This document shows positions 34,268 to 42,432 of a stretch of 64,000 nt of DNA, piece by piece. Position 1 is the first letter of the stretch, and each line of letters opens with the position of its first letter. Under the pieces are notes generated by a model. That model was not told the origin of the DNA and searched no databases. It saw only the letters and a program-made list of their open reading frames with translations. The translations under genes were made by a program, and so were the position numbers. Source of the stretch: Desulfosarcina widdelii (GTDB lineage: Bacteria > Desulfobacterota > Desulfobacteria > Desulfobacterales > Desulfosarcinaceae); NCBI RefSeq assembly GCF_009688965.1, contig NZ_AP021875.1:1736001-1800000 (forward strand), in the 5' to 3' direction.

Positions 34268-34813
34268 TTAGTTGGCTGGGGGGAACTGGATCAGTATCTT
34301 GTCCACGATTTTCTGCATCGCGGCGGCGGCATCCTGGGGGGTTTTATAGGTTCTGAACCGGTAGGTGCCCACGCCCCGCCACAACAATTGTCCGGTATCG
34401 GCCTTATGAATGTCGATGGTCAGGCGGCTTTCGTCGTATTGTCGGATACTGGTTTCGGTGCCGATGCCACCGTACCAGGGATGGTAGTACCCCCCGTAGC
34501 CTATCGTGGTGTGAGTGGTGTCGCTTTCGATCTTTCGCTCGACACCCAGACGATAGCTCAAATAAATCTCCGGCCTTTCGCTGGTACGGGAAATTCCCCG
34601 GTTTTCCAGGTTATTGCTCACTGCGGTACGGATTCGCTGGTCCAGCAAGGGATTGTCAATGCGAATATCCCCGGCCTGTGGCTGAACCGCTTCACGCCAC
34701 TGCCAGGTGCCGTATCGCGAAAGATCCGATAAGGGATCGTAATCCTGGCTGACCTGGACATTGGTGCAAGCGGAAAGCAAAAACAGTACAATGACAATCG
34801 AAAACGCTCTCAT
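34268..34813 (-). CDS. DUF4136-type lipoprotein
   Basis: 181 residues from the ATG at 34813, with GAGGACGAG just before it; a longer frame adds a stretch without a site. A lipobox (IVLFLLSACTN) places the lipidated Cys about residue 16. The mature part has the DUF4136 layout: YDPLSDLSRYGTWQW near the start, IRTAVSNNLENRGI, SYRLGVE, the Gly/Tyr stretch YGGYYHPWYGG, then LTIDIHKADTGQLLWRG and a helical end. The family is frequent in Gram-negative envelopes with no known role. It is convergent with pfp. Confidence 0.85.
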   Translation of the reverse strand: MRAFSIVIVLFLLSACTNVQVSQDYDPLSDLSRYGTWQWREAVQPQAGDIRIDNPLLDQRIRTAVSNNLENRGISRTSERPEIYLSYRLGVERKIESDTTHTTIGYGGYYHPWYGGIGTETSIRQYDESRLTIDIHKADTGQLLWRGVGTYRFRTYKTPQDAAAAMQKIVDKILIQFPPAN

Positions 34814-34945
34814 CTCGTCCTCCCCCTGTCTCTTCACGGGTAAATTTAAAATAATGCAAAACGGATTCGATTGCAACGTGAGGGCGAGGTGATCGCTCCA
34901 TTTAGATCAACCCACTGATCGAACCGGAAGCTGGAGAAGACGATT

Positions 34946-35629
34946 ATGGACGCCATCAAGATCATCGCCTTGCCCCTGGGACCCTTTCAGGTGTTCACCT
35001 ATATCCTGGCCTGTCGAAAGACCGGCGACTGCGCCATTATCGATCCGGCCGGCGACCCGACGGCCATTGTCGCTGCCCTTGCCCGGGAAAAGGGAACGCC
35101 CCGTATGATTCTCAACACCCATGGCCATCCGGACCACGTGCTGGCCAATGCGGCCCTGAAGGAAGAACTGGACGTACTGGTCTGGATGCACGCGGAAGAC
35201 AGCGGTCTGTATACCGACGCACCAGGCGTCACCGAACTCGAGCAACAGACCGGACTCACCGTCGACACCACAGCGGACCACATGTTTTCCGATGAAGAAC
35301 GAATCGTACTGGGGGAGGCCGAGATTCGGGTACTGCACACACCGGGACACACCCCGGGATCATGCTGTTTTCTAGTGGACGACCACCTGTTCACCGGTGA
35401 TACCCTTTTTGTGGGCGACGTCGGTCGGACCGATCTGAAGGGCGGATCGCTGGAGCAACTGATCCACAGCATCGAGACCAAGCTTTTGGATCTTCCCGAC
35501 AACACCTGCATCTGGCCGGGACACGATTACAATATCGATACGTCAATACCCCGAGTAGAAGCACCGACAACATTGGGTAAAGAGAAGCAGGAAAACCCCT
35601 ACATCACGGATTTCATTCTTGATCCTTAG
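34946..35629 (+). CDS. Metallo-beta-lactamase-fold hydrolase (glyoxalase II-like)
   Basis: 227 residues, cytoplasmic. The metal motif THGHPDH (about residues 57-63) and later ligands (HTPGHTPG, FTGDTLF, and WPGHDY) match the hydroxyacylglutathione hydrolase branch, which hydrolyses thioesters such as lactoylglutathione or acts as a persulfide dioxygenase-like enzyme. It is shorter than GloB and lacks the C-terminal helical domain for glutathione binding. The protein ends ITDFILDP, a tail also seen in a gene remnant at 38294-38359. It is transcribed alone, divergent from the DUF4136 lipoprotein. Confidence 0.9.
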   Translation: MDAIKIIALPLGPFQVFTYILACRKTGDCAIIDPAGDPTAIVAALAREKGTPRMILNTHGHPDHVLANAALKEELDVLVWMHAEDSGLYTDAPGVTELEQQTGLTVDTTADHMFSDEERIVLGEAEIRVLHTPGHTPGSCCFLVDDHLFTGDTLFVGDVGRTDLKGGSLEQLIHSIETKLLDLPDNTCIWPGHDYNIDTSIPRVEAPTTLGKEKQENPYITDFILDP

Positions 35630-35785
35630 ATTGACAAAAATGAAAACCGGTTGAAGGTATTACAACGCTACATTATCAAAATATCACGTGACATTGCAGA
35701 TTATCAGTGTTAGCCACCGCCGAATAAATTTAAAAATGAGGTTGAAGCCTCTTTCTATTCCTTTAAAATCTGGAATTAACAAAAA

Positions 35786-36394
35786 ATGCACTCGAAATCT
35801 GAAAGATATCGAATCATCTTATCCCGTATTGCGGCTGCCGCTGTTCTATTTTTCATTTTCACCACAAAAAGTGTGTGGGAAACAAAAAACGAAACAATAA
35901 CCTTCTTTTTGTTCCTTATGGGTATGATTCTTGTTGGAATTGCCTCGTTGGGCAGAATGTGGTGTTCTTTGTATATTGCCGGCTACAAAGATGACAAATT
36001 AGTGACAGATGGGCCATACTCAATTTGCCGCAATCCTCTTTATTTTTTCAGCATGATAGGGGTGATTGGGATTGGGTGCGCTACGGAAACATTTACTTTT
36101 CCAATCGTGTTTATTTTCCTATTCGCGCTCTATTATCCATTTGTTATCAAAAGTGAGGAAAGAAGGCTTCAACAACTCTTTGGTTCAGTATTTGAGCGGT
36201 ACTCGAAAAAAGTTTCTACTTTTTTTCCACGACTTTCCACTTTTTCTGAACCAGAAGAGTATGTTGTAAAACCTGCTGTGTACCGTAACCACATTTTCAG
36301 TGCATTATGGTTCGTTTGGATCGTAGGGGTGCTTGAAGTGATTGAGGGGTTGAGGGAAATCGGCGTATTGTCCTCTTTGTGGACACTTTATTAA
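35786..36394 (+). CDS. Isoprenylcysteine carboxyl methyltransferase (ICMT)-family membrane protein
   Basis: 202 residues with five or six membrane helices. The methyltransferase signature is KLVTDGPYSICRNPLYFFSM followed by EERRLQQLFGSVFERY, the SAM-binding and catalytic region of the ICMT/PEMT membrane family. Bacterial members methylate small lipophilic substrates, mostly unknown. The ribosome site is weak and the local base composition is A/T-rich compared with flanking genes, which may reflect recent acquisition. The insertion element begins 170 bases downstream; the 36395-36519 stretch holds no gene I can support. Confidence 0.8.
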   Translation: MHSKSERYRIILSRIAAAAVLFFIFTTKSVWETKNETITFFLFLMGMILVGIASLGRMWCSLYIAGYKDDKLVTDGPYSICRNPLYFFSMIGVIGIGCATETFTFPIVFIFLFALYYPFVIKSEERRLQQLFGSVFERYSKKVSTFFPRLSTFSEPEEYVVKPAVYRNHIFSALWFVWIVGVLEVIEGLREIGVLSSLWTLY

Positions 36395-36519
36395 ACCATG
36401 ATGGCGGGCCTTCAAATCAACCACAAAAATTTCGGAGATAATTCTAAAAATGCTCTGTGGTGTATTTCCGGAGCTTGGGTGTTGGTGATATTAATCGCCT
36501 TTGTCTCCATAAAAATACT

Positions 36520-36563
36520 GTAAACGTTCACAGGGTACCGCATCTTCTTTTTTCCCGGGCACT
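36520..36563. repeat. Left half of a palindromic repeat interrupted by the IS element
   Basis: GTAAACGTTCACAGGGTACC and what follows to the insertion match the repeat at 58351-58458 (41 of 46 positions including two bases past the junction). The match stops at the IS junction and resumes at 38257. Confidence 0.75.
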
Positions 36564-36637
36564 GATATGGTTGACAGTTGTCAAGAGAAAAAATAACTCC
36601 CTGCCAACTGTTTTTCAGCGGTCCTTGTCAGTGCTAT

Positions 36638-36835
36638 GTTCCAGGGCACTCAAAGGAGCGGAACCAGAGTTGCGACGGTTGATCACTCTGATATTCGCGG
36701 ATTGGATACCGCATGACATAGCTTCGTCGTGGAGCTGCCTCGGTCTTGATTCGGGAGTTCGGCCAAACGACCTATCCAATAGTGCCCTCGAGGGTTCTCC
36801 TGACCGTGGTTGCGCCCCTGTAACTGCCCTGGAAC
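36638..36835. ncRNA. Candidate bridge RNA of the IS element
   Basis: GTTCCAGGGCACT (36638-36650) and ACTGCCCTGGAAC (36823-36835) form a 13-position stem with one mismatch, and ATTGGATA/TATCCAAT form an inner stem. Three short stretches match the insertion target GGGCACTGA or its complement: TCAGTGC (36628-36634), GGGCACT (36644-36650) and AGTGCCC (36781-36787). IS110-family elements use a noncoding bridge RNA with target-binding loops. Strand and exact ends are not determinable here. Confidence 0.45.
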
Positions 36836-36905
36836 GTTGTTGGATTTGTTTGTTAAATGATCTCCGTTAGATTGTTGCCAGTTGTTCTTTGATTATCTGT
36901 TTGGG

Positions 36906-38021
36906 TTAGTTGTTTGCCGGTACTTCAATTTCATTTGCGATTGCCCACATGAATCCGCATAGTTCCCGTGCAATGGCCGTTACGACAACTTGTTTCGCTT
37001 TTCCTTTGTTCCATAGTCGACGGTAGCGAGAGCAAAGCCGGAGTTGCGCCTTCCACGAAATATCACAGACGGATTCTGGCAGGCCTTCTTGTCGTTTGAG
37101 CAATGCCCGGCTGACCCGGGCCGGCAGCCGATATGCCCAGGCTGCCTCGGTCAGGACACGGCGGACATGTCCATTTCCAGCTTTGGTAATCGGACCGCGC
37201 TTTGTTTTTGGACCACTGGAGTGCTCCGACGGCACCAGACCCAGATAGCTCATCAGTTCGCTTGGTGTTTGGAACCGTTTCAGGTCGCCGATCTCGGCAA
37301 CGGTCGTGGCCGCCACAATTGTTGAGACACCGCGCATGCTCTGAAGTGCCTGAACAATTGGGTACAGCTGCCATTCGGGCAGTAGCTGTTGGATTTGTTC
37401 GGTCAATCGTTGTGCGCGTTCTTTGCATTGATTCACGGTGCCGATATACTCTTGCAGGACGACCTGTTGGGACTGATGAGGCATCTTGATGTCAGACAGC
37501 CAGCGCATATGGGCTATGCTCCACGGCGATCCACCCGTATAGCGGATCCCACTGCGAAGGAGGAAAGATAGCAGACGATGTTTACTTCTTTTCTCGTCAT
37601 TTTTTACATCTTCCCTGGCTCGGGTCAAATCCCTGATGGCTTCGTCTTCGGCACGGGGAACGTAGACAGCGGTAAGGTTGCCGGAACGATGCAGACGGGC
37701 CAGCATCAGAGCATCGCGACGATCATTTTTGATTTGGTTTCCACTGGGCTTGGGAATCCTGGATGGTGCGACCACATCACAATCGAATCCCTGATCGGAA
37801 AGATGGCGATAGATCTGATAGCCACAAGGACCGGCTTCGTACACAAAGTGTAGTCGGTTGCCCGTGCTGACCAGTTTGCGAACGACCTTGTCCAAGGTGG
37901 AAAGAGTGCCATCGATTTTGCCATAATGACGCACTTGTCCTTTACGGCCTTCGTCAGCAATTGCGATATCAATGGAATTTTTATGGACGTCCATACCGAT
38001 AAATGTGTTATGCTTTGTCAT
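36906..38021 (-). CDS. IS110-family transposase (DEDD RuvC-like recombinase)
   Basis: 371 residues from the ATG at 38021 (AGGAGG before it). The N-terminal DEDD domain opens with FIGMDVHKNSIDIAI (first Asp), with FVYEAGPCGYQIYRHL (Glu) and KNDRRDALMLARL (the Asp pair). A helical middle follows, then the Tnp_20-type C-terminal domain: SMRGVSTIVAATTVAEIGDL, FQTPSELMSYLGLVPSE and TKAGNGHVRRVLTEAAW, including the Ser that acts as nucleophile in IS110 recombinases. The gene looks intact, so the element may be active. Confidence 0.95.
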   Translation of the reverse strand: MTKHNTFIGMDVHKNSIDIAIADEGRKGQVRHYGKIDGTLSTLDKVVRKLVSTGNRLHFVYEAGPCGYQIYRHLSDQGFDCDVVAPSRIPKPSGNQIKNDRRDALMLARLHRSGNLTAVYVPRAEDEAIRDLTRAREDVKNDEKRSKHRLLSFLLRSGIRYTGGSPWSIAHMRWLSDIKMPHQSQQVVLQEYIGTVNQCKERAQRLTEQIQQLLPEWQLYPIVQALQSMRGVSTIVAATTVAEIGDLKRFQTPSELMSYLGLVPSEHSSGPKTKRGPITKAGNGHVRRVLTEAAWAYRLPARVSRALLKRQEGLPESVCDISWKAQLRLCSRYRRLWNKGKAKQVVVTAIARELCGFMWAIANEIEVPANN

Positions 38022-38256
38022 GACCTGCCTCCTTGATTTTGGCTCTGTGTTGGGGTTTATCAGACGACATCCAACATAACCCACGTTTGCAAGGATGGCA
38101 GGTTTTTTTATCCGGGATTGCTGCGGAGTCCAGCGAAAATCATCATGGCCGAGAATGGGCCCCTAAAAATGCTCGTCGGAGGTCATGATGGATTTTCGCG
38201 GGTTGCTCTCATAGATTCACCGTGTTGCTCGGTCTAAACTGTCAACCATTATGTCT

Positions 38257-38290
38257 TGAAGACTGACCATACGGCTGCGTCCCCGGCAGA
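38257..38290. repeat. Right half of the interrupted palindromic repeat
   Basis: TGAAGACTGACCATACGGCT and the next 14 bases resemble 58393-58425 in the intact copy, then similarity ends. Joined with 36520-36563 it rebuilds the target site. Confidence 0.65.
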
Positions 38291-38293
38291 ACC

Positions 38294-38359
38294 TTCGACT
38301 ATTGGCTAAAAGAGGACGTCTTCAAACGCAAAGGAACGGATTTCATTCTCGATCCGTAG
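38294..38359 (+). pseudogene. Remnant of a gene 3-prime end (TDFILDP tail)
   Basis: A short open frame without a start reads FDYWLKEDVFKRKGTDFILD plus Pro and stop. The final seven residues equal the end of the MBL-fold protein at 34946-35629. It may be the truncated end of a related gene lost around the IS element or repeat. The match is short, so chance is possible. Confidence 0.3.
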
Positions 38360-38498
38360 CCCGCTGCCGCTGCCTTTCCCATTTCCGCCGCCGAACAATT
38401 GACAACCACCCAAATTATGTGTATATGCGCAATAAAAGGTTTTAACCAGCCATGTTCCATTGCAGCAGCTTTTCTCACTACAAAAAAGGAGGAAAAAA

Positions 38499-38762
38499 AT
38501 GGCGAAAGTGTTGGTGATGAGATACGACAAAGGCAAAGTTCCCCCATCCGCCGTGACAGACGAGTTCAAAAAAACACTCGGTGGGGCGTTGGGTAAGTAT
38601 CTGGAAGAAAATCCGCAGGTCAAATTCAACGGACTCTATGTCAACGAAGAGGGCACGGGAATCTGCGATTGGGAAGCGCCGGACGCACAAGCGGTTAAAA
38701 AATTCATCGACAGCGCTGGTGGCTCTTACGACGAAATCATCGCCGTAGACAAACTGCTGTAA
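38499..38762 (+). CDS. Small DUF4242-like (nickel-binding-type) protein
   Basis: 87 residues from the ATG at 38499 with AAAGGAGG upstream; an earlier ATG adds a basic stretch with no site. The ferredoxin-like alpha/beta sequence (VLVMRYDKGKVPP, VKFNGLYVNEEGTGICDWEA, AVKKFIDSAGGSYDEIIAVD) resembles DUF4242 proteins, which lie near metal- or thiol-related genes. One Cys in the GICDWEAP turn is the expected conserved residue. No signal peptide. It is a single-gene unit downstream of the IS element and ends in a terminator shared with the DUF599 gene. Confidence 0.75.
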   Translation: MAKVLVMRYDKGKVPPSAVTDEFKKTLGGALGKYLEENPQVKFNGLYVNEEGTGICDWEAPDAQAVKKFIDSAGGSYDEIIAVDKLL

Positions 38763-38782
38763 TTCGAAAGTATCAGGCTTAC

Positions 38783-38815
38783 CAAAGGTCGTATCGCATA
38801 GCGGTGCGGCCTTTG
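38783..38815. terminator. Terminator between convergent genes
   Basis: CAAAGGTCG (38783-38791) pairs with CGGCCTTTG (38807-38815), one G-U pair, followed by TAATTTGTA. It separates the DUF4242-like and DUF599 genes. Confidence 0.65.
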
Positions 38816-38824
38816 TAATTTGTA

Positions 38825-39460
38825 CTATACCGTTCGATCGAGCCGGTAAAGCACCGGAACGAGAATGAGCGCCCCCGCGAGCATCCAGGTCGGGCCGAAG
38901 ATCCACAACCCCAGGGGAATGGCCAGGTAGTAGCAGCGCATGCCAATCGTATAATGCAGGCTGGCGTGATTGACCACCTCAACCACGAACTCATGGCTGG
39001 CCACGCCGACATGCTGGTCGGGAAGCCCCAACCCGAAGCCGGCGTGGTTGAAATAGCGGATGGCCAGGGTGAAATTGAAAAAGCCCAGAAAAAAGTCCAC
39101 CGCCAGCAGCATCAGCTTGGCCACCCACAAGGTTTCGCTACGGGTGCCGACAATGTTTAGCGCATGGGAGATCTCCTGGAAGCCAGCTGGGCGCAACACC
39201 GTGTTGACAATTCCCAGCGCGATCAGGATCGCCGTGGAGGCCAGCAGGCTGGAGGCCATCACATGGTTCCTCAGGGTCTGAACGGCGAGGATGTCCCGGC
39301 GCTCAGCCATGATGGTTTCGACCCATTGCTGCCGCATCAGGTTGGTCATTCCAACGGCGGTGGTTTCGGGGCTGCGCTTCACTTTGATGTATAAGTGAAG
39401 ATGGTACAAGCAAACCACCATAATGGAGATGCCCACTAAAATGGCTTCGTAACGGTTCAT
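38825..39460 (-). CDS. DUF599-family membrane protein
   Basis: 211 residues with four or five membrane helices: ILVGISIMVVCLYHLHLYIK, MASSLLASTAILIALGIVNT, LMLLAVDFFLGFFNFTLAIR and YLAIPLGLWIFGPTWMLAGA. The pattern NLMRQQWVETIM between helices 1 and 2 and the closing region fit DUF599, an inner-membrane family without known role. It is transcribed alone. The upstream 39461-40084 region is gene-free. Confidence 0.85.
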   Translation of the reverse strand: MNRYEAILVGISIMVVCLYHLHLYIKVKRSPETTAVGMTNLMRQQWVETIMAERRDILAVQTLRNHVMASSLLASTAILIALGIVNTVLRPAGFQEISHALNIVGTRSETLWVAKLMLLAVDFFLGFFNFTLAIRYFNHAGFGLGLPDQHVGVASHEFVVEVVNHASLHYTIGMRCYYLAIPLGLWIFGPTWMLAGALILVPVLYRLDRTV

Positions 39461-40084
39461 GGTCCCTCAAAGGGGGAGAAAAGGTGCGGGTCGGCCGGTT
39501 TGCCGACAGACAGGCGCGCAACACATATGCTCACCTCTTTTAGCATGTTGGCGTTGCCGGTTCAATGCAAAGCCTGCCGACAAGGCGATACACCCCGACA
39601 ACATGTTGGCTTTGGAGTAAAGGTGAAAAGAGGGGATTCAGTGACAATTACGCACCCAATAACGATTCCGATTTCGATGTGGAGATGTTTGCAGCGTGTG
39701 CCGCATCGCTATCATCGCGAAACAATACGCCTGCCATGTGGCGGCCAGATTGGTCCGATAGCCCTGCCAGACAAAATCGCTATCGAAATCGGGATCGAGC
39801 TGTTACCTTTTGCACATTGCATAACGTTCCCTGTTAACAATTATGCCAAGGGATTAAGCGTAAGACAGGGGATGAGGACGGCCGGCTTACCCTCGGGATC
39901 CGGGAGGTGTCGGCCGCTGCCCCGGCGGCCTCACCCGATCACCGGCAGTTGAAGTTGTCAGGCACATCACAGCCTGTCCCGATATTCACCCGCAAGGCCA
40001 TAACCTTGCGCGCCCTCATTCACCAACCCGGAGCACTGCCCGGATCGGTGAAACCGTGCGGGAACCCAATGCGGGTTCTGTTCG
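39461..40084. other. Gene-free stretch with a large inverted repeat
   Basis: CGATTCCGATTTCGAT (39663-39678) and ATCGAAATCGGGATCG (39782-39797) are inverted copies with one mismatch, 103 bases apart. The rest contains no gene I can support; an open frame at 39500-39952 has no ribosome site, domain or sensible composition. Confidence 0.55.
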
Positions 40085-41002
40085 TCAGGATCGATCCGGC
40101 ACCTCATCGCCGGTTTTCAAAAGATCTCGCGCGATGGCCTCTTTGTCCTGAATGCCGTTTTCGCTCACAAAAAAATCGATCAACCGCAGATCGACGGTGT
40201 CGTGGGAGTGGGTCACCAACTGATAGGAAATGTCATCGTGGGTATGGTCCACCACCTTGCGGTGGATCTGCTGATGGGACGAAGGACGGTGCGAAAACTT
40301 CAGCGTATTGGCAAACAGATAGATCGGCAGATGATTGAGATGGCACAGGCTCAGGATGTTGGCCGAACCCACGGCGCACACCACCTTCATGTCCTCGGTG
40401 ATGGACAGCGCCTCCATAAACACCTTGTTGCTCTGCTCGATATAGTGGATCAGGCCGTACTCGGGAACGATCTCCATATCGATGTCCGCCTGAGAAAGGG
40501 ATTTGATCAGACGCCGGGTCTTGGCCAGGTCCTGTTTGAGCACGATTACCTTGAAATTCTTATTCAGGTCTTTCCGTACGCGTTTGAGCATATTGGTCAC
40601 ATCGTGGCCGAGGGTATGCACGATGATCGTATCGCCTTCTTCGACGCAGGTCAGCCCGTGTTCGATCGCCTGGTGGACCTTGGTCTCGATCTTGGCGTGC
40701 TTGGCCTGCAAAATACCGATCGCCCGCTGCTTTACCTCTTCGATGGTTTCACCTCCCGCCTTTCGGACATCCTCTTCGAACTCTTCGATCAGATGGATCA
40801 GCGGAATCACCTTCGGTTCGGTGTTCTTGATGACTTCGGACAATTCAATATAAAGTGCCCGGGCCTCGTCCATGCTGCAGCGCACCGCGCGGATCGACTC
40901 CACGAAGGCTTCAAGGGCCATCATGGTGACCCTGGAGGAGCCCACGGTGTCCTCATGGTCCCGAATCAGGCTGCACAGAATTTTTTTGTCTTCCGGTTTC
41001 AT
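40085..41002 (-). CDS. eIF-2B alpha/beta/delta-like protein (IF-2B family)
   Basis: 305 residues from the ATG at 41002, which overlaps the antiporter stop codon (ATGA); a longer frame in the antisense-like upstream sequence is not used. A helical N-terminal half (1-125) is followed by a Rossmann-like domain: GDTIIVHTLGHDVTNML, FKVIVLKQDLAKTRRLI, DIDMEIVPEYGLIHYI, and VVCAVGSANILS. This is the arrangement of IF-2B-type proteins such as methylthioribose-1-phosphate and ribose-1,5-bisphosphate isomerases, but the Cys and Asp catalytic residues of those are not evident. Translational coupling to an ion transporter suggests a regulatory partner. Confidence 0.72.
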   Translation of the reverse strand: MKPEDKKILCSLIRDHEDTVGSSRVTMMALEAFVESIRAVRCSMDEARALYIELSEVIKNTEPKVIPLIHLIEEFEEDVRKAGGETIEEVKQRAIGILQAKHAKIETKVHQAIEHGLTCVEEGDTIIVHTLGHDVTNMLKRVRKDLNKNFKVIVLKQDLAKTRRLIKSLSQADIDMEIVPEYGLIHYIEQSNKVFMEALSITEDMKVVCAVGSANILSLCHLNHLPIYLFANTLKFSHRPSSHQQIHRKVVDHTHDDISYQLVTHSHDTVDLRLIDFFVSENGIQDKEAIARDLLKTGDEVPDRS

Positions 41003-42303
41003 AACGATATCCATAAATAGAGCATCAGATAGCCCGAGGCGATCGTCAGGGTGATCAGGGTGATGACCACGCTCTTGCGGGCAAATTCGATAAAACTGAT
41101 TTCCTGTCCGAATTTCTTGGCCATCCCCACGGAAACGATATTGGCCGAGGCCCCGATCATGGTCAGGTTGCCGCCCAGACAGGCTCCTAAAGACAATGCC
41201 CACCACAGGATGTTGTTGGGGATGGGGTTGCTCTCCAGCATCAGCCGGACGATGGGGATCATGGTGATGGTGAACGGGATGTTGTCCAGAAAGCCCGAGA
41301 CGATGCCCGACACCCACAGCACCGTCAGCACGATCACATAGGGGTTGTCCCCCACCCGCATGAAAATGTTGCGGGCGATCCATTCGATGACGCCTTTATG
41401 CTCCAGCACGCCCACCAGGATGAACAGGCCGGTGAAAAACAAAAGGGTGCTCCACTCGATCTCTTCGAGCATCTCTTCCACATCGATGCGCGTGATCACG
41501 AACAGAATCATGGCCACCAGCATGGCCACCACCCCGGGAGAAAGCTTGGTGACGGTCTGGGTGACGAACAGCAAAATAGCCAGACCCAGGCAGGCCAGCC
41601 CCTTGGTCAGGAAAACGGCGTCGATTTTTGTGTCCAGAAAATTGTAGCGAATTTTTTCCAGCAGCAGTTGCACCGAAAAAAGTTTGGCCAGACTGGTGTC
41701 GATGGGCTTGAATTTGTCCCGGTTGGTGGCCCAGAGGTAGACGATGGCCACCGCAAAGCAGGCCGTTACCGGCAGGGTGAGGTTGAGCATGAACTGGTTG
41801 AAGGTCAGGCCCACCTTGGAGCCGATGATGATGTTGGGCGGATCGCCGATCAGGGTGGCCGTACCGCCGATATTGGAAATGATGGCCTGGCTGATCACAT
41901 ACAACTTCGGGTCCAGGCCCATGCCGGCAGTCAGCTCGATGACGATGGGAACGATGATCAGCACCGTGGTCACGTTGTCCAGAAAGGCGGACAATACGGC
42001 GGTGACGATGGAAAAGAGGATCAGGATCTTGAGCGGGCTGCCCTGGGTCATCTCGGCGATCCGGACCGAAACGATGGTGAAAAATCGGGTTTTCCGGAGA
42101 ATCGCCACAATGGACATCATGCCCAGCAGCAGCATGATGGTTTCGAAGTCGATGAACTCCACGGCCTGGTGTTCGCTGACCACGTGCAGGGTGATCAGCA
42201 CCATCACGCCCAGCAGTGCAGCCACGGCCTTGTTGACCAGTTCGAAGGTCAGCGCCACATAAACGAGCAGGAAAACAACAATCGGTATCAGGGTTTCGTG
42301 CAT
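40999..42303 (-). CDS. ArsB/NhaD-family ion transporter (SLC13/CitM-like superfamily)
   Basis: 434 residues with about 11 membrane helices. Two inverted halves each carry the family signatures: FLDNVTTVLIIVPIVIEL and SNIGGTATLIGDPPNIIIGS in the first, GFLDNIPFTITMIPIV and GACLGGNLTMIGASANI in the second. The family includes arsenite and Na+/H+ exchangers; GDPPNIIIG-type motifs favour NhaD/ArsB-like proteins. AAGGA precedes the ATG by 7 bases. The next gene (eIF2B-like) starts within its stop codon, so both are made together. The transported ion is not deducible from sequence alone. Confidence 0.9.
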   Translation of the reverse strand: MHETLIPIVVFLLVYVALTFELVNKAVAALLGVMVLITLHVVSEHQAVEFIDFETIMLLLGMMSIVAILRKTRFFTIVSVRIAEMTQGSPLKILILFSIVTAVLSAFLDNVTTVLIIVPIVIELTAGMGLDPKLYVISQAIISNIGGTATLIGDPPNIIIGSKVGLTFNQFMLNLTLPVTACFAVAIVYLWATNRDKFKPIDTSLAKLFSVQLLLEKIRYNFLDTKIDAVFLTKGLACLGLAILLFVTQTVTKLSPGVVAMLVAMILFVITRIDVEEMLEEIEWSTLLFFTGLFILVGVLEHKGVIEWIARNIFMRVGDNPYVIVLTVLWVSGIVSGFLDNIPFTITMIPIVRLMLESNPIPNNILWWALSLGACLGGNLTMIGASANIVSVGMAKKFGQEISFIEFARKSVVITLITLTIASGYLMLYLWISL

Positions 42304-42374
42304 GTACAGTCCTTCTTATCGGCGCCGACTCCGGCTGCCGAAAAAATTTACGCTTTGAACACAACCATCGGTAA

Positions 42375-42401
42375 AAAAACCGCTCTCCATGAGCGGTTTT
42401 T
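42375..42401. terminator. Bidirectional rho-independent terminator
   Basis: An 11-bp stem AAAAACCGCTC/GAGCGGTTTTT with a 5-base loop gives a U-run on either strand. It closes the 43984-42433 minus-strand pair and lies between it and the ArsB/NhaD gene. Confidence 0.85.
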
Positions 42402-42432
42402 CATGGCCGATCGACAACTGGCGGCCGGGACA

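Larger units (their letters stand above)
36564..38256 (-). mobile_element. IS110/IS1111-type insertion sequence
   Basis: About 1.69 kb bounded by CT dinucleotides, interrupting the palindromic repeat. Perfect 13-bp inverted repeats lie next to the ends: ATGGTTGACAGTT (36567-36579) and AACTGTCAACCAT (38237-38249). It encodes one DEDD-type transposase on the minus strand, with 342 noncoding bases after the gene and 235 before it. No target-site duplication beyond CT is seen. Near-terminal inverted repeats and a long noncoding end after the gene fit the IS1111 subgroup; insertion in palindromic repeats is known for this superfamily (IS621 in REP sequences). Confidence 0.8.

Noticed and set aside
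36457..36870. 137-residue open frame inside the IS noncoding end
   Set aside because: It spans the element boundary and the predicted RNA fold, and has no recognisable domain.
39500..39952. 150-residue open frame in the gap upstream of the DUF599 gene
   Set aside because: No ribosome site, mixed composition, and it runs through an inverted repeat.
41396..42364. 322-residue open frame in another register of the antiporter gene
   Set aside because: His/Arg/Pro-rich shadow; the antiporter frame carries the family motifs.
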